Source of the DNA: DATFVJ01 sp963727015
GTDB lineage: Bacteria; Actinomycetota; Actinomycetes; Streptosporangiales; Streptosporangiaceae
Assembly (NCBI GenBank): GCA_963727015.1
Contig: CAVSEV010000010.1
Location: 124,001-188,000 of the forward strand
Direction: 5' to 3'
Length of the DNA: 64,000 nt
Part shown: in pieces, positions 33,825-43,920 of the stretch
Layout: each line of letters starts with the position of its first letter
How positions within the stretch are numbered: the first letter of the stretch is position 1
Made by a program: the position numbers and the translations under genes
The notes under the pieces: model-generated
Database searches by the model: none
Told to the model about the DNA's origin: nothing
The model's input: the letters and a program-made list of their open reading frames with translations, nothing else

Positions 33825-34646
33825 TCAACGCGGCTCAATGAGAGCGGCGGCCAACTCGTCAACCACAAGCCGCCCGGCTCCGGCCGCGGCGAGGAAACCG
33901 CCGACCGAGCCATGCCTGTCCCGAAGGCCCGCGAGCACCTCGCGCATCGCTCCTGGCGGAGCGTGGATCACAGCGTCAGGAGCGGTCTGGTCGCTCACGC
34001 CGCGCCTCGCCCGCCGCTGCTCGATACCGCCCAGGTTTTCCGTAGTCAGCGTGTAGTCGGCGATGATGTCGTCATCGCCGACACCGAGGACACCGAGGAT
34101 GGCGGCAATGACCAGCCCGGTGCGGTCCTTACCGGCGGCGCAGTGCACGATCACGGGACCAGGCGCTCGCGCTACCGCCGTGACCGCCTGAGCCAGCGGG
34201 TCCCCCGCAAGTTCGAGCATCCATAAATACCGTTCGGCGAGCGTCAGGCCAGGCTTCTCGACCGCGGCGGCGTTCCGCTCGGTAAGCAGCGGCGTATTGA
34301 TGATCTCGACGTCGGCCCGCTCGAGCGGGCGTCTGCCGTCACGCTGCCGCTCATGGCCCGTACGCAGGTCAACCACCGTCGTTACGCCCAGGCGTCCGGT
34401 GAGCAATGCGACGTCGGCGGCGCTGAGCTCGTTCAGCGCGTCGCTGCGGAACAGCCGCCGCCAGCGAATCCTCGACTGGCTGGAGGTTACCGGGGGGCCG
34501 GCCGCAGGGCCGAGACCGCCGGGGGATGCGACGGGCGTCCCACCGGGCCAGCACGCCGGGCAGGCCGTATCGTCTCCCCCGCTGACCTGGTATCCGCCCG
34601 CGTCACGAAAGTTCGCGCACCCATCGAGCCGGATTTGGCGTTGCAC
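33825..34646 (-). CDS. tyrosine/lipid protein phosphatase (MptpB/Y_phosphatase3 family)
   Basis: A 273-residue phosphatase with the P-loop VIVHCAAGKDRTGLVIAAI near residues 165-183: the Cys nucleophile, Arg, and the extra Lys-Asp of the MptpB/lipid-phosphatase group. Other family segments are RLDGCANFRDAGGY, FRSDALNELSAADVALL and VVDLRTGHERQRDGRRPL. A Pro/Gly-rich insert of about 30 residues interrupts the N-terminal part. GTG 34646 has GGGAGGG about five bases upstream; the longer open frame consists of 21-bp repeats and is excluded. Substrate unknown. Confidence 0.9.
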   Translation of the reverse strand: MQRQIRLDGCANFRDAGGYQVSGGDDTACPACWPGGTPVASPGGLGPAAGPPVTSSQSRIRWRRLFRSDALNELSAADVALLTGRLGVTTVVDLRTGHERQRDGRRPLERADVEIINTPLLTERNAAAVEKPGLTLAERYLWMLELAGDPLAQAVTAVARAPGPVIVHCAAGKDRTGLVIAAILGVLGVGDDDIIADYTLTTENLGGIEQRRARRGVSDQTAPDAVIHAPPGAMREVLAGLRDRHGSVGGFLAAAGAGRLVVDELAAALIEPR

Positions 34647-34705
34647 ACTGCCCTCCCGTCGCCTGAACCCACCACTTCGCGGCGAGGTCACCGCCTGACC
34701 CGGAC

Positions 34706-34806
34706 CCGCTCCCACTCCTTCTCCCGACGTACCCCTTCGTTCTCCCGACGTACCCCTTCGTTCTCCCGACGTACCCCTTCGTTCTCCCGGCGTACCCCTT
34801 CGACCG
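34706..34806. repeat. 21-bp tandem repeat upstream of the phosphatase gene
   Basis: About four and a half copies of TTCTCCCGACGTACCCCTTCG between 34706 and 34806, about 60 bases upstream of the proposed phosphatase start. Confidence 0.9.
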
Positions 34807-34859
34807 AGCCCACCGCTTCGCCCCCCGCCCGTTGCCCCGCCTGAACTCACCGCTCGCAC

Positions 34860-35037
34860 GGTCCCGGCCCATGATCATCGACGGCCGTGCTGGCCGACGC
34901 ATCGCGCGGCAGCCGTTATGGATCGGTATTGGAGCCGTTTGGCCACCGGGGCGGCTGAGCTCGCGGCGGGCTCTGGGCTCGCGGCGGCATCTGGGCTCGC
35001 CGCGGCATCCGTTGCGTCTCGCGCACGGCGTGACCGG
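34860..35037. other. intergenic region between phosphatase and dehydrogenase genes
   Basis: Contains three short direct repeats of GGGCTCGCGGCGGCATCT-like sequence near 34960-35010; no gene recognised. Confidence 0.4.
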
Positions 35038-35940
35038 TCACCCCTGCAGCGCGCCGAACAACGCCGCGGTCTGCTCTGACGCGTCGGCCGGCACGATCTG
35101 TGGCTGCTCCTCGTTGATCTGCTCCCAGGCGTCGCGCACGTCCTCGGCCGTCAGGCCAGCCTTCTTAACCCAGCCGGGGCCCTCGGCCACGAACACCCGC
35201 GCCACCCGGCCGCCCGCGACTGAATAAGCCTGGCCAGTTGATGCGCACTCCTCGTGGGCGAGATAGCAGACAAGGGGCGTCACGAACTCCGGTCCGAGAC
35301 TGCCGGCAAGATCCGGCGGGAACAGGCCGGCGGTCATCCGGGTGAATGCGACAGGCGCGATCGCGTTCACCTTGATGCCGTACTTTGCCCCCTCCATGGC
35401 GAGCGTCTTGGTCAGCCCGATGAGACCCATTTTCGCCGAGGCGTAGTTCGCCTGGCCGAAGCTGCCGAACAGGCCGGCCGGCGAGGACGTCATCACGACC
35501 CGTCCGTAGGCCTGTGCGCGCAGGTGCGGCCATGCCGCGTGGGTGACAAGGAAAGAGCCGCGGAGGTGGACGCCGAGCACGGTGTCGAACTCGGCCGCGG
35601 TCATCTTGAGGAATGACTTGTCGCGAAGGATCCCCGCATTGTTGACCACGATGTCCACCCGGCCGAACTCGGAGACCGCGGTCGCGGCGATCGCCGCCGC
35701 CCCCTCGGCTGTGGCGACGTTCGCACCATTGGGAACCGCCACGCCACCGCTCTTGCGGATCTCCTCTGCCACATCGCTGGCCTGCCCGCTCGACGCACCC
35801 GTGCCGTCGACCGCACCGCCGAGGTCGTTGACGACTACCTTGGCGCCGCGCGCGGCGAGATCGAGCGCGTGCGAGCGGCCGAGGCCCAGACCGGCACCTG
35901 TCACGATCGCGACCCGCCCGTCGAACCTCAGATCCGCCAT
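35038..35940 (-). CDS. short-chain dehydrogenase, peroxisomal MFE-2-like (3-hydroxyacyl-CoA dehydrogenase type)
   Basis: A 300-residue NAD(P)-dependent SDR of the HSD17B4/MFE-2 subfamily: nucleotide loop VTGAGLGLGRSHALDLAARG, the subfamily segment KVVVNDLGGAVDGTG, NNAG motif in VDIVVNNAGILRDKSF, catalytic Ser in VVMTSSPAGLFG and Tyr-x3-Lys in QANYASAKMGLIGL. The C-terminal extension of about 60 residues is also MFE-like. Actinobacterial relatives act on acyl- or steroid-CoA side-chains, so a beta-oxidation role is likely; in the steroid context this could complement the fadE-like genes 20 kb away. ATG 35940 follows GGAGGAG. Confidence 0.9.
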   Translation of the reverse strand: MADLRFDGRVAIVTGAGLGLGRSHALDLAARGAKVVVNDLGGAVDGTGASSGQASDVAEEIRKSGGVAVPNGANVATAEGAAAIAATAVSEFGRVDIVVNNAGILRDKSFLKMTAAEFDTVLGVHLRGSFLVTHAAWPHLRAQAYGRVVMTSSPAGLFGSFGQANYASAKMGLIGLTKTLAMEGAKYGIKVNAIAPVAFTRMTAGLFPPDLAGSLGPEFVTPLVCYLAHEECASTGQAYSVAGGRVARVFVAEGPGWVKKAGLTAEDVRDAWEQINEEQPQIVPADASEQTAALFGALQG

Positions 35941-35949
35941 CTGCTCCTC

Positions 35950-36020
35950 CTTGGAACGGCTCGCAGGGACCCGGTTGGCGCGGCTCGCGGGGACCCGGTT
36001 GGCGCGGCTCGCAGGGAACC
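35950..36020. repeat. 24-bp tandem repeat upstream of the dehydrogenase gene
   Basis: Three copies of CGCGGCTCGCAGGGACCCGG plus four bases, starting ten bases before the start codon. Confidence 0.85.
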
Positions 36021-36257
36021 GGCCTCCGCCGGCGCCTCCAGTGGTATCACGCCGCAGGTAAGAGCTACGCAAACGCTCTCTTACACCCGCATACGGCTGG
36101 TACACCGCATACTGCTGGCGATGCCCGAATGCGTCGGCTATGGTCGATGGCCCCTACCGCTCAGCTGTGTGCTCGTGAATGATCTGCTTTGTTAGCAGAT
36201 CACCGACTTCGCGCGCATGCCCGATCACTGTCAGTTGCCTCTGGCAGAAGGGGTGTG

Positions 36258-37233
36258 ATGCCACCCATACCGCGCTTTACTCCTGCACACGGGACGCCCG
36301 TGGCCGAGCCGTCGCTCGAGGGCAGGTTCGTGCGTCAGCCCAGCCAGTTCACCAGCCGGATCACAGCGCGGGGGGGCAGGCGGCTATCCAGCCGAACCCG
36401 GGCGATATCACCTCTACGTGTCGCTCGCGTGCCCGTGGGCGCACCGTGCGCTGATCGCCCGCAGGCTCCTCGGCCTGGAGCAGGTGATCGGCGTAACCGC
36501 GGTCGACCCGATCAGGGATGAGCGGGGATGGCGGTTCACGGCCAGCCCTGGCGGGCGTGATCCCGTCACGGGGGCGCGGTTCCTGTCCGAGCTTTACTAC
36601 CTCACCGATCCCCTGTATTCGGGAAGGTTCACGGTGCCGTGCATCTGGGACACCAGCACCCGGCGGATCATCACCAACGACTTCGCGCAGCTCACGCTGA
36701 CCCTCGAGACCGAGTTCCGGGCCTGGCACCTGCCGGGGGCGCCCGACCTGTACCCGGTGAGCAGGCGTACCGAGATCGACGCACTCGCCGCGCTGATGTA
36801 CCACACTGTCAACAACGGCGTGTACAAAGCCGGATTCGCCACCACGCAGGCCGCGTATGAAGACGCGTTCGATGCGCTGTTCACCACCCTGGACGCACTT
36901 GAGCAGCGGCTCGCGCGGCGGCGGTTCCTGCTAGGCGATCAGATCACCGAGGTGGACCTGCGGCTGTACCCGACCCTCGCCAGGTTCGACGCGGTCTACT
37001 ACGCACATTTGAAGTGCAACCTGCGGCGGATCGTCGACTACCCCAATCTGTGGGGTTACGCGCGTGACCTGTACCAGCGGCGGGGGTTCGGGGACACGAC
37101 CGATTTTGGCCAGATCAAGCGGCACTACTACCAGACCCAGCCACAGCTCAATCCCTCCGGGATCGTGCCAAAGGGGCCGTACGCCAACTGGCTCGCCCCG
37201 CACGGCAGGGATCATCTCCCGGCACGAAGCTGA
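36258..37233 (+). CDS. glutathione S-transferase, ECM4/glutathionyl-hydroquinone reductase family (single-base frameshift)
   Basis: A thioredoxin-fold reductase of about 324 residues if one G is removed. The first part (from ATG 36258, AAGGGG upstream) includes FVRQPSQFTSRITARG; the run of seven Gs at 36370-36376 then shifts the frame, and the rest reads GYPAEPGRYHLYVSLACPWA with the catalytic Cys-Pro-Trp-Ala, HRALIARRLLGLEQVIGVTA, and the C-terminal helical domain (EVDLRLYPTLARFDAVYYAH). In actinobacteria, which use mycothiol, the thiol cofactor is uncertain. Six Gs restore the frame, so an assembly error or slippage is likely. Confidence 0.85.
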
Positions 37234-37239
37234 GCCGCC

Positions 37240-37295
37240 GCGGATCGGCGCCTGTGCGGATCGGCGCCGGTGCGGATCGGCGCCGGTGCGAGTCG
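37240..37295. repeat. 16-bp tandem repeat between GST and kgd
   Basis: Three copies of TGCGGATCGGCGCCGG directly after the GST stop. Confidence 0.85.
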
Positions 37296-37438
37296 CGGAT
37301 CGGATGCCGAACGGCCGCGCGCAGTGCGGGGCACCAGAGACGACGGCGCCAGCGTCCGGCACTCCGCGTCTGGGCAACCGGGAACCTTTGGGCGGGTAGC
37401 CTTGTTGGCGGTTATCTACACAGACTCCGGAAGAGGCG

Positions 37439-40400
37439 ATGTCCGCCGTGTCTCCTGATCCGCCGCGTGCACCCGCGGATCTCACCACGTCAGCAGGGCG
37501 CCGTCGCCGCAACGGCGAAACGGGGACAACCGGCCACCACGATGGTCACCAGCCGCACGAGCCCGCCGCCGATGCCGATTTCGGGGCGAACGAATGGCTG
37601 GTGGACGAGCTATACCAGCGGTACCTGGATGATCCGGAATCGGTCGACAGGGCATGGTGGAACTTCTTCGCCGACTACAGGCCCGACGCCGCGGCGGGCC
37701 TTGGCCGGGCCGAGGTGCGCGCGACCGGCGGGCCGGCCGGCACCGCTGATCAGCCACGCGGACCCGGAGGCACCGATGCGCAGGCCGCTGGTACCCAGGA
37801 AACCGGCGGGCAGGCGACCGGCGGGCAGGCCGCTGGAACCGGCGCCGCTGGAACCGGCGGGCAGGCCGCTGGAACCGGCGGGCAGGCGCTTCGCGCGCAG
37901 GCATCCCGGCAGCAGGAAGCCGCCCCCGCCGCGCCTGGCGCGCCCACTGCCCGCGGCCAGGCCCCGCCGTCGGCCGCACCAGGGACCACCCCTCCGGGCC
38001 CCGCGGGCCCTGCGGGCTTGGCAGGCGCCGCAGCGGCCGCGCCCACCATGGCCCCGCGTGATGCCCCGCCGCCGCCGCCCCGGCTGCCGCCGCACCAGGC
38101 GCGGACGCGGCGACCCGGCCCACGGCCGCGGCCGCGGAGCCGCACGTGCGGGCGGACGCAGCGGAGATCCGGCTGCGCGGCGCGGCGGCGCGCACCGCGC
38201 TCAACATGGCGGCGAGCCTGTCCGTACCCACGGCGACCAGCGTGCGCACCGTGCCAGCGAAGCTGCTCGTCGACAACCGCATCGTCATCAACAACCACCT
38301 CAGGCGCGGCCGCGGCGGCAAGGCGTCCTTCACGCACCTGATCGGTTTCGCCATCGTCCGCGCGCTGGCCACGATGCCGGAGCTGAACGCTTCCTTCGCC
38401 GAGGTGGACGGCAAGCCGACACTCATCCGGCCCGAGCACGTCAACCTGGGCCTCGCGATCGACGTGCGGAAGGCAGACGGATCACGGCAGCTGCTCGTGC
38501 CGAACATCAAGGCCGCGGAGAACCTTGATTTCCGCCAGTTCTGGATGGCATACGAGGACGTCGTCCGCAAGGCGCGGTCGGGCAAGCTGGATGTCGCCGA
38601 CTTCGCGGGCACGACGATCAGCATCACCAATCCGGGAACCATCGGCACCGAGCACTCGGTGCCGCGGCTGATGCCCGGCCAGGGCTGCATTGTCGGCGTC
38701 GGCGCCATGGAGTACCCCGCCTCCTATCAGGGCGCGTCGGCCGAGACGCTGGCACGGCTGGCCATCAGCAAGGCCATGACGCTCACCTCGACCTACGATC
38801 ACCGGGTCATCCAGGGGGCACAGTCGGGGGAGTTCCTGCGCCGTATCCACGGGCTGCTGCTCGGCGCGGAGCACTTCTACGACGAGATCTTCCAGGCACT
38901 GCGGATCCCCTATGAGCCGGTCCGCTGGGTGCAGGACATCCCGGCCGGCCACGAGGACGACATCGCCAGGTCCGCCCGGGTGCACGAGCTGATCCACGCG
39001 TACCGGGTACGCGGTCACCTCATGGCCGATACCGACCCGCTTGAGTACCGCCAGCGCAAGCACCCTGATCTCGACATCAACGAGCACGGCCTGACCCTGT
39101 GGGACCTTGAGCGTGAGTTCGCCACCGGCGGCTTCGGCGGCAAGCCGCTGATGCATCTGCGCGAGATACTCGGCGTGCTTCGCGACTCGTACTGCCGCAC
39201 GGTGGGCATCGAGTACATGCACATCCAGAACCCGGAGGAGCGCGCCTGGCTGCAGGCCAGGGTCGAACGGCCGCACGGCAACCCCGGCCACGACGAGCAG
39301 TTGCGCATTCTCAGCAGGCTCAACGTGGCCGAAGCGTTCGAGATGTTCCTGCAGACGAAGTTCGTGGGCCAGCGGCGGTTCTCCCTGGAGGGGGCCGAGT
39401 CGCTGATCCCGCTGCTCGACGCGGTACTTACCGAGGCAGCGGAGGACGGCCTCGAAGAGGCCGTGATCGGCATGACCCATCGCGGCAGGCTAAACGTGCT
39501 CGCGAACATCGTCGGCAAGTCGTACGCACAGATATTCCAGGAATTCGAGGGCAATATCGATCCGCGTACCGCGCACGGCTCGGGTGACGTCAAATACCAT
39601 CTCGGCGCGGACGGCGACTTCGTGACGGCCGACGGGACCAAGCTCCGTGCCTCGCTGGTCGCCAACCCGAGCCACCTCGAGGCGGTCGACCCCGTGCTCG
39701 AGGGTGTCGTCCGGGCCAAGCAGGACGTCATCGACAAGGGTGAGCCTGGATTCACCGTGCTGCCCGTGCTGATCCACGGCGACGCGGCCTTCGCCGGCCA
39801 GGGTGTCGTCGCCGAGACACTGAACCTGTCGCAGCTGCGCGGCTACCGCACCGGCGGCACCGTGCACATCGTGGTGAACAACCAGGTGGGTTTCACCACC
39901 GCACCGCAGCACTCACGGTCAAGCGTCTACTGCACCGACGTGGCGCGGATGATCCAGGCGCCGATCTTCCACGTCAACGGCGACGATCCCGAGGCGGTGG
40001 TCCGGGTCGGCAGGCTGGCTTTCGAATTCCGGGAGGCGTTCAGGAAGGACGTGGTCATCGACCTCGTCTGCTACCGCCGCCGCGGGCACAACGAGACGGA
40101 CAACCCGTCCTTCACCCAGCCGCTCATGTACGACCTGATCGACGCCAGGAGGTCCACGCGCAAGCTCTACACCGAGGCGCTGATCGGCCGCGGCGACATC
40201 ACCATGGAAGAAGCCGAGCACGCGCTCAAGGATTACCAGCAGCAACTGGAGCGCGCGTTCACCGAGACCCACGAGGCGGCCAAGCGGCCGGCCGAGCCCG
40301 GCGCGGTGATCAGGCCGCAGCCGGAGGCGCAGGAGCGGATCGACCACCAGAGCGTCGCCTCGGCGATCACAGAGGAAACAATCAAGCGGGTCATCGATAC

Positions 40401-41535
40401 GCAGCTCAACCTCCCAGCCGGGTTCAGCGTGCACCCGCGCCTGCAGCCGCTGCTGCAACGCCGTGCGGCCGCGGTCGCGGAGGACGCGATCGACTGGGGC
40501 ACGGGCGAGACCCTGGCCATCGGCTCGCTGCTAATCGACGGCCACCCGGTCCGGCTTGTCGGCCAGGACACCCGGCGTGGCACGTTCGGCCAGCGGCACG
40601 CGGTGCTCGTGGACCGGCACACCGGCGCCGAGCACGTGCCGCTCAAGCAATTCGACCGGGGGACGACCAAGCTTTACGTCTACGACTCGCTGCTGTCTGA
40701 GTTCGCGGCGATGGGCTTCGAGTACGGTTACTCGGTCGCAAGGCCCGATGCGCTGGTCTGCTGGGAGGCACAGTTCGGCGACTTCGCCAACGGCGCGCAG
40801 GCAATCCTGGACGAGTTCATCAGCTCCGGCGAGCAGAAGTGGGGCCAGCGCTCGAGCGTGGTGCTGCTCTTGCCACACGGTTACGAGGGGCAGGGTCCCG
40901 ACCACTCCTCCGCCAAGATCGAGCGCTTCCTCGGACTGTGCGCGCAGGACAACATGACGGTCGCGCAGCCGTCGACCCCGGCCAACTATTTCCATCTCCT
41001 GCGCTGGCAGGCGCTGTCCGGCCGGGGCAAGCCGCTCGTGGTGTTCACGCCGAAATCCCTGCTCCGGCTCAAGGCAGCGGCCTCCACCGGGTCCGATTTC
41101 ACCAGCGGCACCTTCCGCCCGCTCGTGCACGACCCGGCCGGACCCGACCCGGCGTCGGTCCGGCGGGTACTGCTCTGCTCCGGCAAGGTGTTCTACGACC
41201 TGGCCGCGCACCGCGCGTCGACCGGTGCGGATGCGGGCACGACGGCGATCATGCGGGTCGAACGCCTGTATCCGCTGCCTGTCGAAGACCTGAAAGCCGG
41301 GCTTGCCGCCTACCCGGACGCGCACGAAGTCGTCTGGGTGCAAGATGAGCCTGCCAACATGGGCGCGTGGCCGAGTGTCGGCCTCAAGCTTCCCGCTCAG
41401 CTCGGCAGGCCGATCGCCCGGGTGTCACGGCAGGCGAGTTCGGCGCCCGCGGTCGGTTCCGCCAAATTGCATGCGGCCGAACAGCGCGCGCTCATCGAGG
41501 CGGCCTTTGCCCCTATCGCGGGTGCAGCGGTCTAG
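37439..41535 (+). CDS. kgd: multifunctional 2-oxoglutarate decarboxylase/dehydrogenase E1-E2 (KGD/SucA), one-base shift in linker
   Basis: One-chain TCA-cycle enzyme combining a succinyltransferase-like domain and a ThDP-dependent E1o. The N-terminal peptide FGANEWLVDELYQRYLDDPE, then a Gly/Ala/Pro linker with tandem repeats. The frame changes within the GCC/CCG run at about 38062-38085; downstream: ALNMAASLSVPTATSVRTVP, E2 active site TSTYDHRVIQGAQSGEFLRR, E1 motifs MTHRGRLNVLANIVGKSYAQ, HGDAAFAGQGVVAETLNLSQ, VVNNQVGFTT, C-terminal VWVQDEPANMGAWPSVG. About 1365 residues when restored, longer than usual because of the linker. ATG 37439 has GGAAGAGG upstream. The shift is one missing base (or two extra). 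Confidence 0.92.
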
Positions 41536-41620
41536 CGGATGCGGCGGTCTAGCGGATGCGGCTACCTAGCGGCGCGGCGGTGTGACGTGTGCAGCGGTCT
41601 AGCGGGCGCGGCGGTCTGAC
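41536..41620. repeat. short direct repeats after kgd
   Basis: GCGGTCTAGCGGATGCGG-type units repeat three to four times, copying the last codons and stop of kgd. Confidence 0.6.
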
Positions 41621-41794
41621 GTGTACTTCACTGATCGCGGCATCGAGGAGCTTGCCAAGCGGCGCGGCGACGAGGAGGTGAGCCTGTGGTGGCTGGCCGA
41701 ACGGCTGCGCGAGTTCGTCGATCTTCATCCCGGATTCGAGGATCCGGTCGACCGGCTGGCCACGTGGCTGGCTCGCCTCGACGACGACGAGTGA
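41621..41794 (+). CDS. DUF6104-family small protein
   Basis: A 57-residue acidic protein beginning VYFTDRGIEELAKRRGDEEV and ending ATWLARLDDDE. The whole chain, including WLAERLREFVDLHPGFE, matches the conserved actinobacterial DUF6104 family, which is commonly encoded downstream of the 2-oxoglutarate decarboxylase gene. It is predicted to be mostly helical. GTG 41621 is the start; no strong ribosome site is visible within the short repeat-rich leader. Function unknown. Confidence 0.85.
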   Translation: MYFTDRGIEELAKRRGDEEVSLWWLAERLREFVDLHPGFEDPVDRLATWLARLDDDE

Positions 41795-42028
41795 TCCGGC
41801 GGCCGCCCGCCGGCCGTCATGCGCCCCGCTGAGCGCCGCTGGCCGTGTGCCGGTAGCTAGCCGCGTAGCTGTGTGTGATGGCTGCGTGCGGTAGCGAGAA
41901 GCCGTCTCGCAACCCGGGCGCCAGCGATCGCGATGCATCTCGACTTTTGACTTTTGCCGAACGCGATATATCGTATTTCTAGTGGCGCACGTGAAGGGGG
42001 CGCGCTACCGCGATGAAGGGAGCCCGCG
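41795..42028. other. leader of the DUF4097-padR operon
   Basis: Holds the PadR-type palindrome described at 41964-41973, an AT-rich stretch (CTTTTGACTTTTGCC) suited to a promoter, and the ribosome site GAAGGGAG before ATG 42029. Confidence 0.5.
41964..41973 (+). promoter_or_regulatory. palindromic PadR-type operator candidate
   Basis: CGATATATCG, a perfect palindrome in an AT-rich patch 56 bases before the DUF4097 start. PadR repressors of actinobacteria bind such ATAT-rich dyads, and the PadR gene is the second gene of this operon. Confidence 0.6.
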
Positions 42029-42865
42029 ATGCCGCGGTGGATGATCGACTCGCCGACCAGCCTGACCTTTGACGGCGTGGTCGCTCTCAGGATCCGGCTG
42101 GTATCTGGCTCTGTCGCCGTCCTCGCCGCCGAGGACGCACCCCGCCTCGATGTCGAGTCGGTTTCCGGGCCGCCGCTGCTCGTCACGCACGAGGCGGGCA
42201 TCCTGACCATCACATATGAGGACATGACCTTGGACGGCCTGCTCGGCTGGCTGCGCCCGCAGCGGCACTTCGCAACCGTCGCCGTCACGGTGCCGAAGGA
42301 CTGCCCGTTGCAGCTTGGCATCGTGAACGCGACCGCGGTGGTATCCGGCATGGCGGCGCGGACATCGGTCAAGAGCGTGTCCGGCGGGATCACCATGGAC
42401 GGCGTGACCGGCAACCTGGACGCCAATACCGTCTCCGGCGACCTCGAAGCACAGGATGTGGGTGGCGAGGTCTCCTTCAAGACGATCTCAGGCGAGCTCA
42501 CCATCGCCGGTGGATCGCTCGGGAGGCTGGACGCGAAAACGGTCAACGGCAAGATCACCGCCGACGTCGGCCTCGCTTCCGGCGCCTCCCTGCAGGCCGC
42601 GACGGTGTCCGGTGACGTGGCCGTGCGGTTGCCTGCGACGGTCAGCGCCAGCGTCGACCTGCGCTCGGCTTCTGGCCCGGTGGAGACCGCCTTCGAGGGC
42701 CTCGGCAGCGGTCGCAAGTCAGGCGGTGCCGGCGTGGCAGGAACACTAGGAGCTGGCGACGGCCGGTTGTCCGTAAGCACGGTGTCCGGAGCGGTGACCT
42801 TGCTGCGGCGGACGGCGGCCGCGGACGGGGAGCGGTCCAGGGTTGGTACGGAGGAGGCACTATGA
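42029..42865 (+). CDS. DUF4097-family beta-strand repeat protein
   Basis: A 278-residue protein with repeating short strands of the DUF4097 type, each with a SVSG-like turn (VKSVSGGITMDGVTGNLDAN, TVSGDLEAQDVGGEVSFKTI, SGELTIAGGSLGRLDAKTVN). This predicts a right-handed beta-helix-like solenoid. No signal peptide or membrane segment. ATG 42029 follows AAGGGAG. The stop overlaps the padR start (ATGA), and this pairing is conserved in actinobacteria. Function is unknown; the pairing suggests an envelope-stress type module. Confidence 0.88.
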   Translation: MPRWMIDSPTSLTFDGVVALRIRLVSGSVAVLAAEDAPRLDVESVSGPPLLVTHEAGILTITYEDMTLDGLLGWLRPQRHFATVAVTVPKDCPLQLGIVNATAVVSGMAARTSVKSVSGGITMDGVTGNLDANTVSGDLEAQDVGGEVSFKTISGELTIAGGSLGRLDAKTVNGKITADVGLASGASLQAATVSGDVAVRLPATVSASVDLRSASGPVETAFEGLGSGRKSGGAGVAGTLGAGDGRLSVSTVSGAVTLLRRTAAADGERSRVGTEEAL

Positions 42866-43920
42866 GCCCGGTGTTCGGACATGGGCGGCTGCGGCTTTAC
42901 CTGCTCAAGCTGCTCGACGAGGCGCCCCGGCATGGGTACGAGGTGATCCGGCTGCTCCAGGACCGGTTCATGGGCGTCTACTCGCCGTCGCCTGGCACGA
43001 TCTACCCCCGCCTCGCCCGGCTGGAGGAGGAGGGCCTGCTAACTCACGACGAGGAGGACGGGCGCAAGATCTACCGGATCACGGACAAGGGCCGCGAAGA
43101 GATCAACCGTCGCCTCGACGAACTCGACGACCTGGAACGTGAGATCACCGAATCGGTGAGCGGCATCGCCCGTGAGGTCAAGGAGGATGTCAGGGACACC
43201 GTGCGCAGCCTGCGCGAGGAACTAACCTGGGCCACCCGTGAGGTGCACAAGGAGGGCAAGAGGTCAGCGCACGAGCAGGCGCGCCAGACGCGCGAGGAGG
43301 CACGCGAACGGGCCCGCCAGGTCAGGGAGGAACTGCTGCAGGCCCGCAGCGAGGCGGGCGGGCGTGCCCGCGCAGCTGCGAGCGGGCAGGCCGGCGGATC
43401 CGCGGGGCGGGATCAGGAAGAGCGGGCCGAGCAGGCGCGGCGTGACCGGAGCGGACAGGGATGGCAGGACTGGGCCAGCTGGACCAACTGGACGGACTGG
43501 CCTGGCCGGCGGCACCGTCCCGACGCCGGCCACCGTGACTTCGAAGCGCTTGCCAGCGAATTCCGCAACGAGGTCCGCCGGGCCATCCGGCAGGCGGGCG
43601 CGCTCGGCGAGGGAGCCATGGATGATCTGCGGGCCATCCTCGAGGACGCCTTGCAGCGGATCCGCAACGAGGTTTTCGGCCCGGTCAAGCCGGAGCGCGA
43701 GGAACCGGGATCCGGCGGCCGTGACAGCGATGACGCCTCAGCCGGGCCCGGCGGCAGCAGCACCGATGCGGCAAAGACCCACGCGAGCGGCGGCACGCAG
43801 GCACCTGCGGATGATGGCACTGCCCGCCATGATGCGGCCCGCGGCGAGAACGCTCGCGGCGGAGGCACGAATGCCGCCGACGATGAATGCAAGGACAAGG
43901 GCGCGGCCACTACAGGGTGA
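42862..43920 (+). CDS. PadR-family transcriptional regulator with long C-terminal extension
   Basis: A 352-residue regulator. The PadR winged helix occupies residues 1-90: LRLYLLKLLDEAPRHGYEVI, YSPSPGTIYPRLARLEEEGL, RKIYRITDKGREEINRRLDE. Typical PadR proteins are 110-200 residues; here a long charged region with predicted coiled coil (about 100-170), a WxxW-rich patch (WQDWASWTNWTDWPG) and a second amphipathic segment (FEALASEFRNEVRRAIRQAG) follow, ending in a disordered tail. Coupled by four-base overlap to the DUF4097 gene and convergent, with an 11-base overlap, with the MDR gene. Confidence 0.92.
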   Translation: MSPVFGHGRLRLYLLKLLDEAPRHGYEVIRLLQDRFMGVYSPSPGTIYPRLARLEEEGLLTHDEEDGRKIYRITDKGREEINRRLDELDDLEREITESVSGIAREVKEDVRDTVRSLREELTWATREVHKEGKRSAHEQARQTREEARERARQVREELLQARSEAGGRARAAASGQAGGSAGRDQEERAEQARRDRSGQGWQDWASWTNWTDWPGRRHRPDAGHRDFEALASEFRNEVRRAIRQAGALGEGAMDDLRAILEDALQRIRNEVFGPVKPEREEPGSGGRDSDDASAGPGGSSTDAAKTHASGGTQAPADDGTARHDAARGENARGGGTNAADDECKDKGAATTG

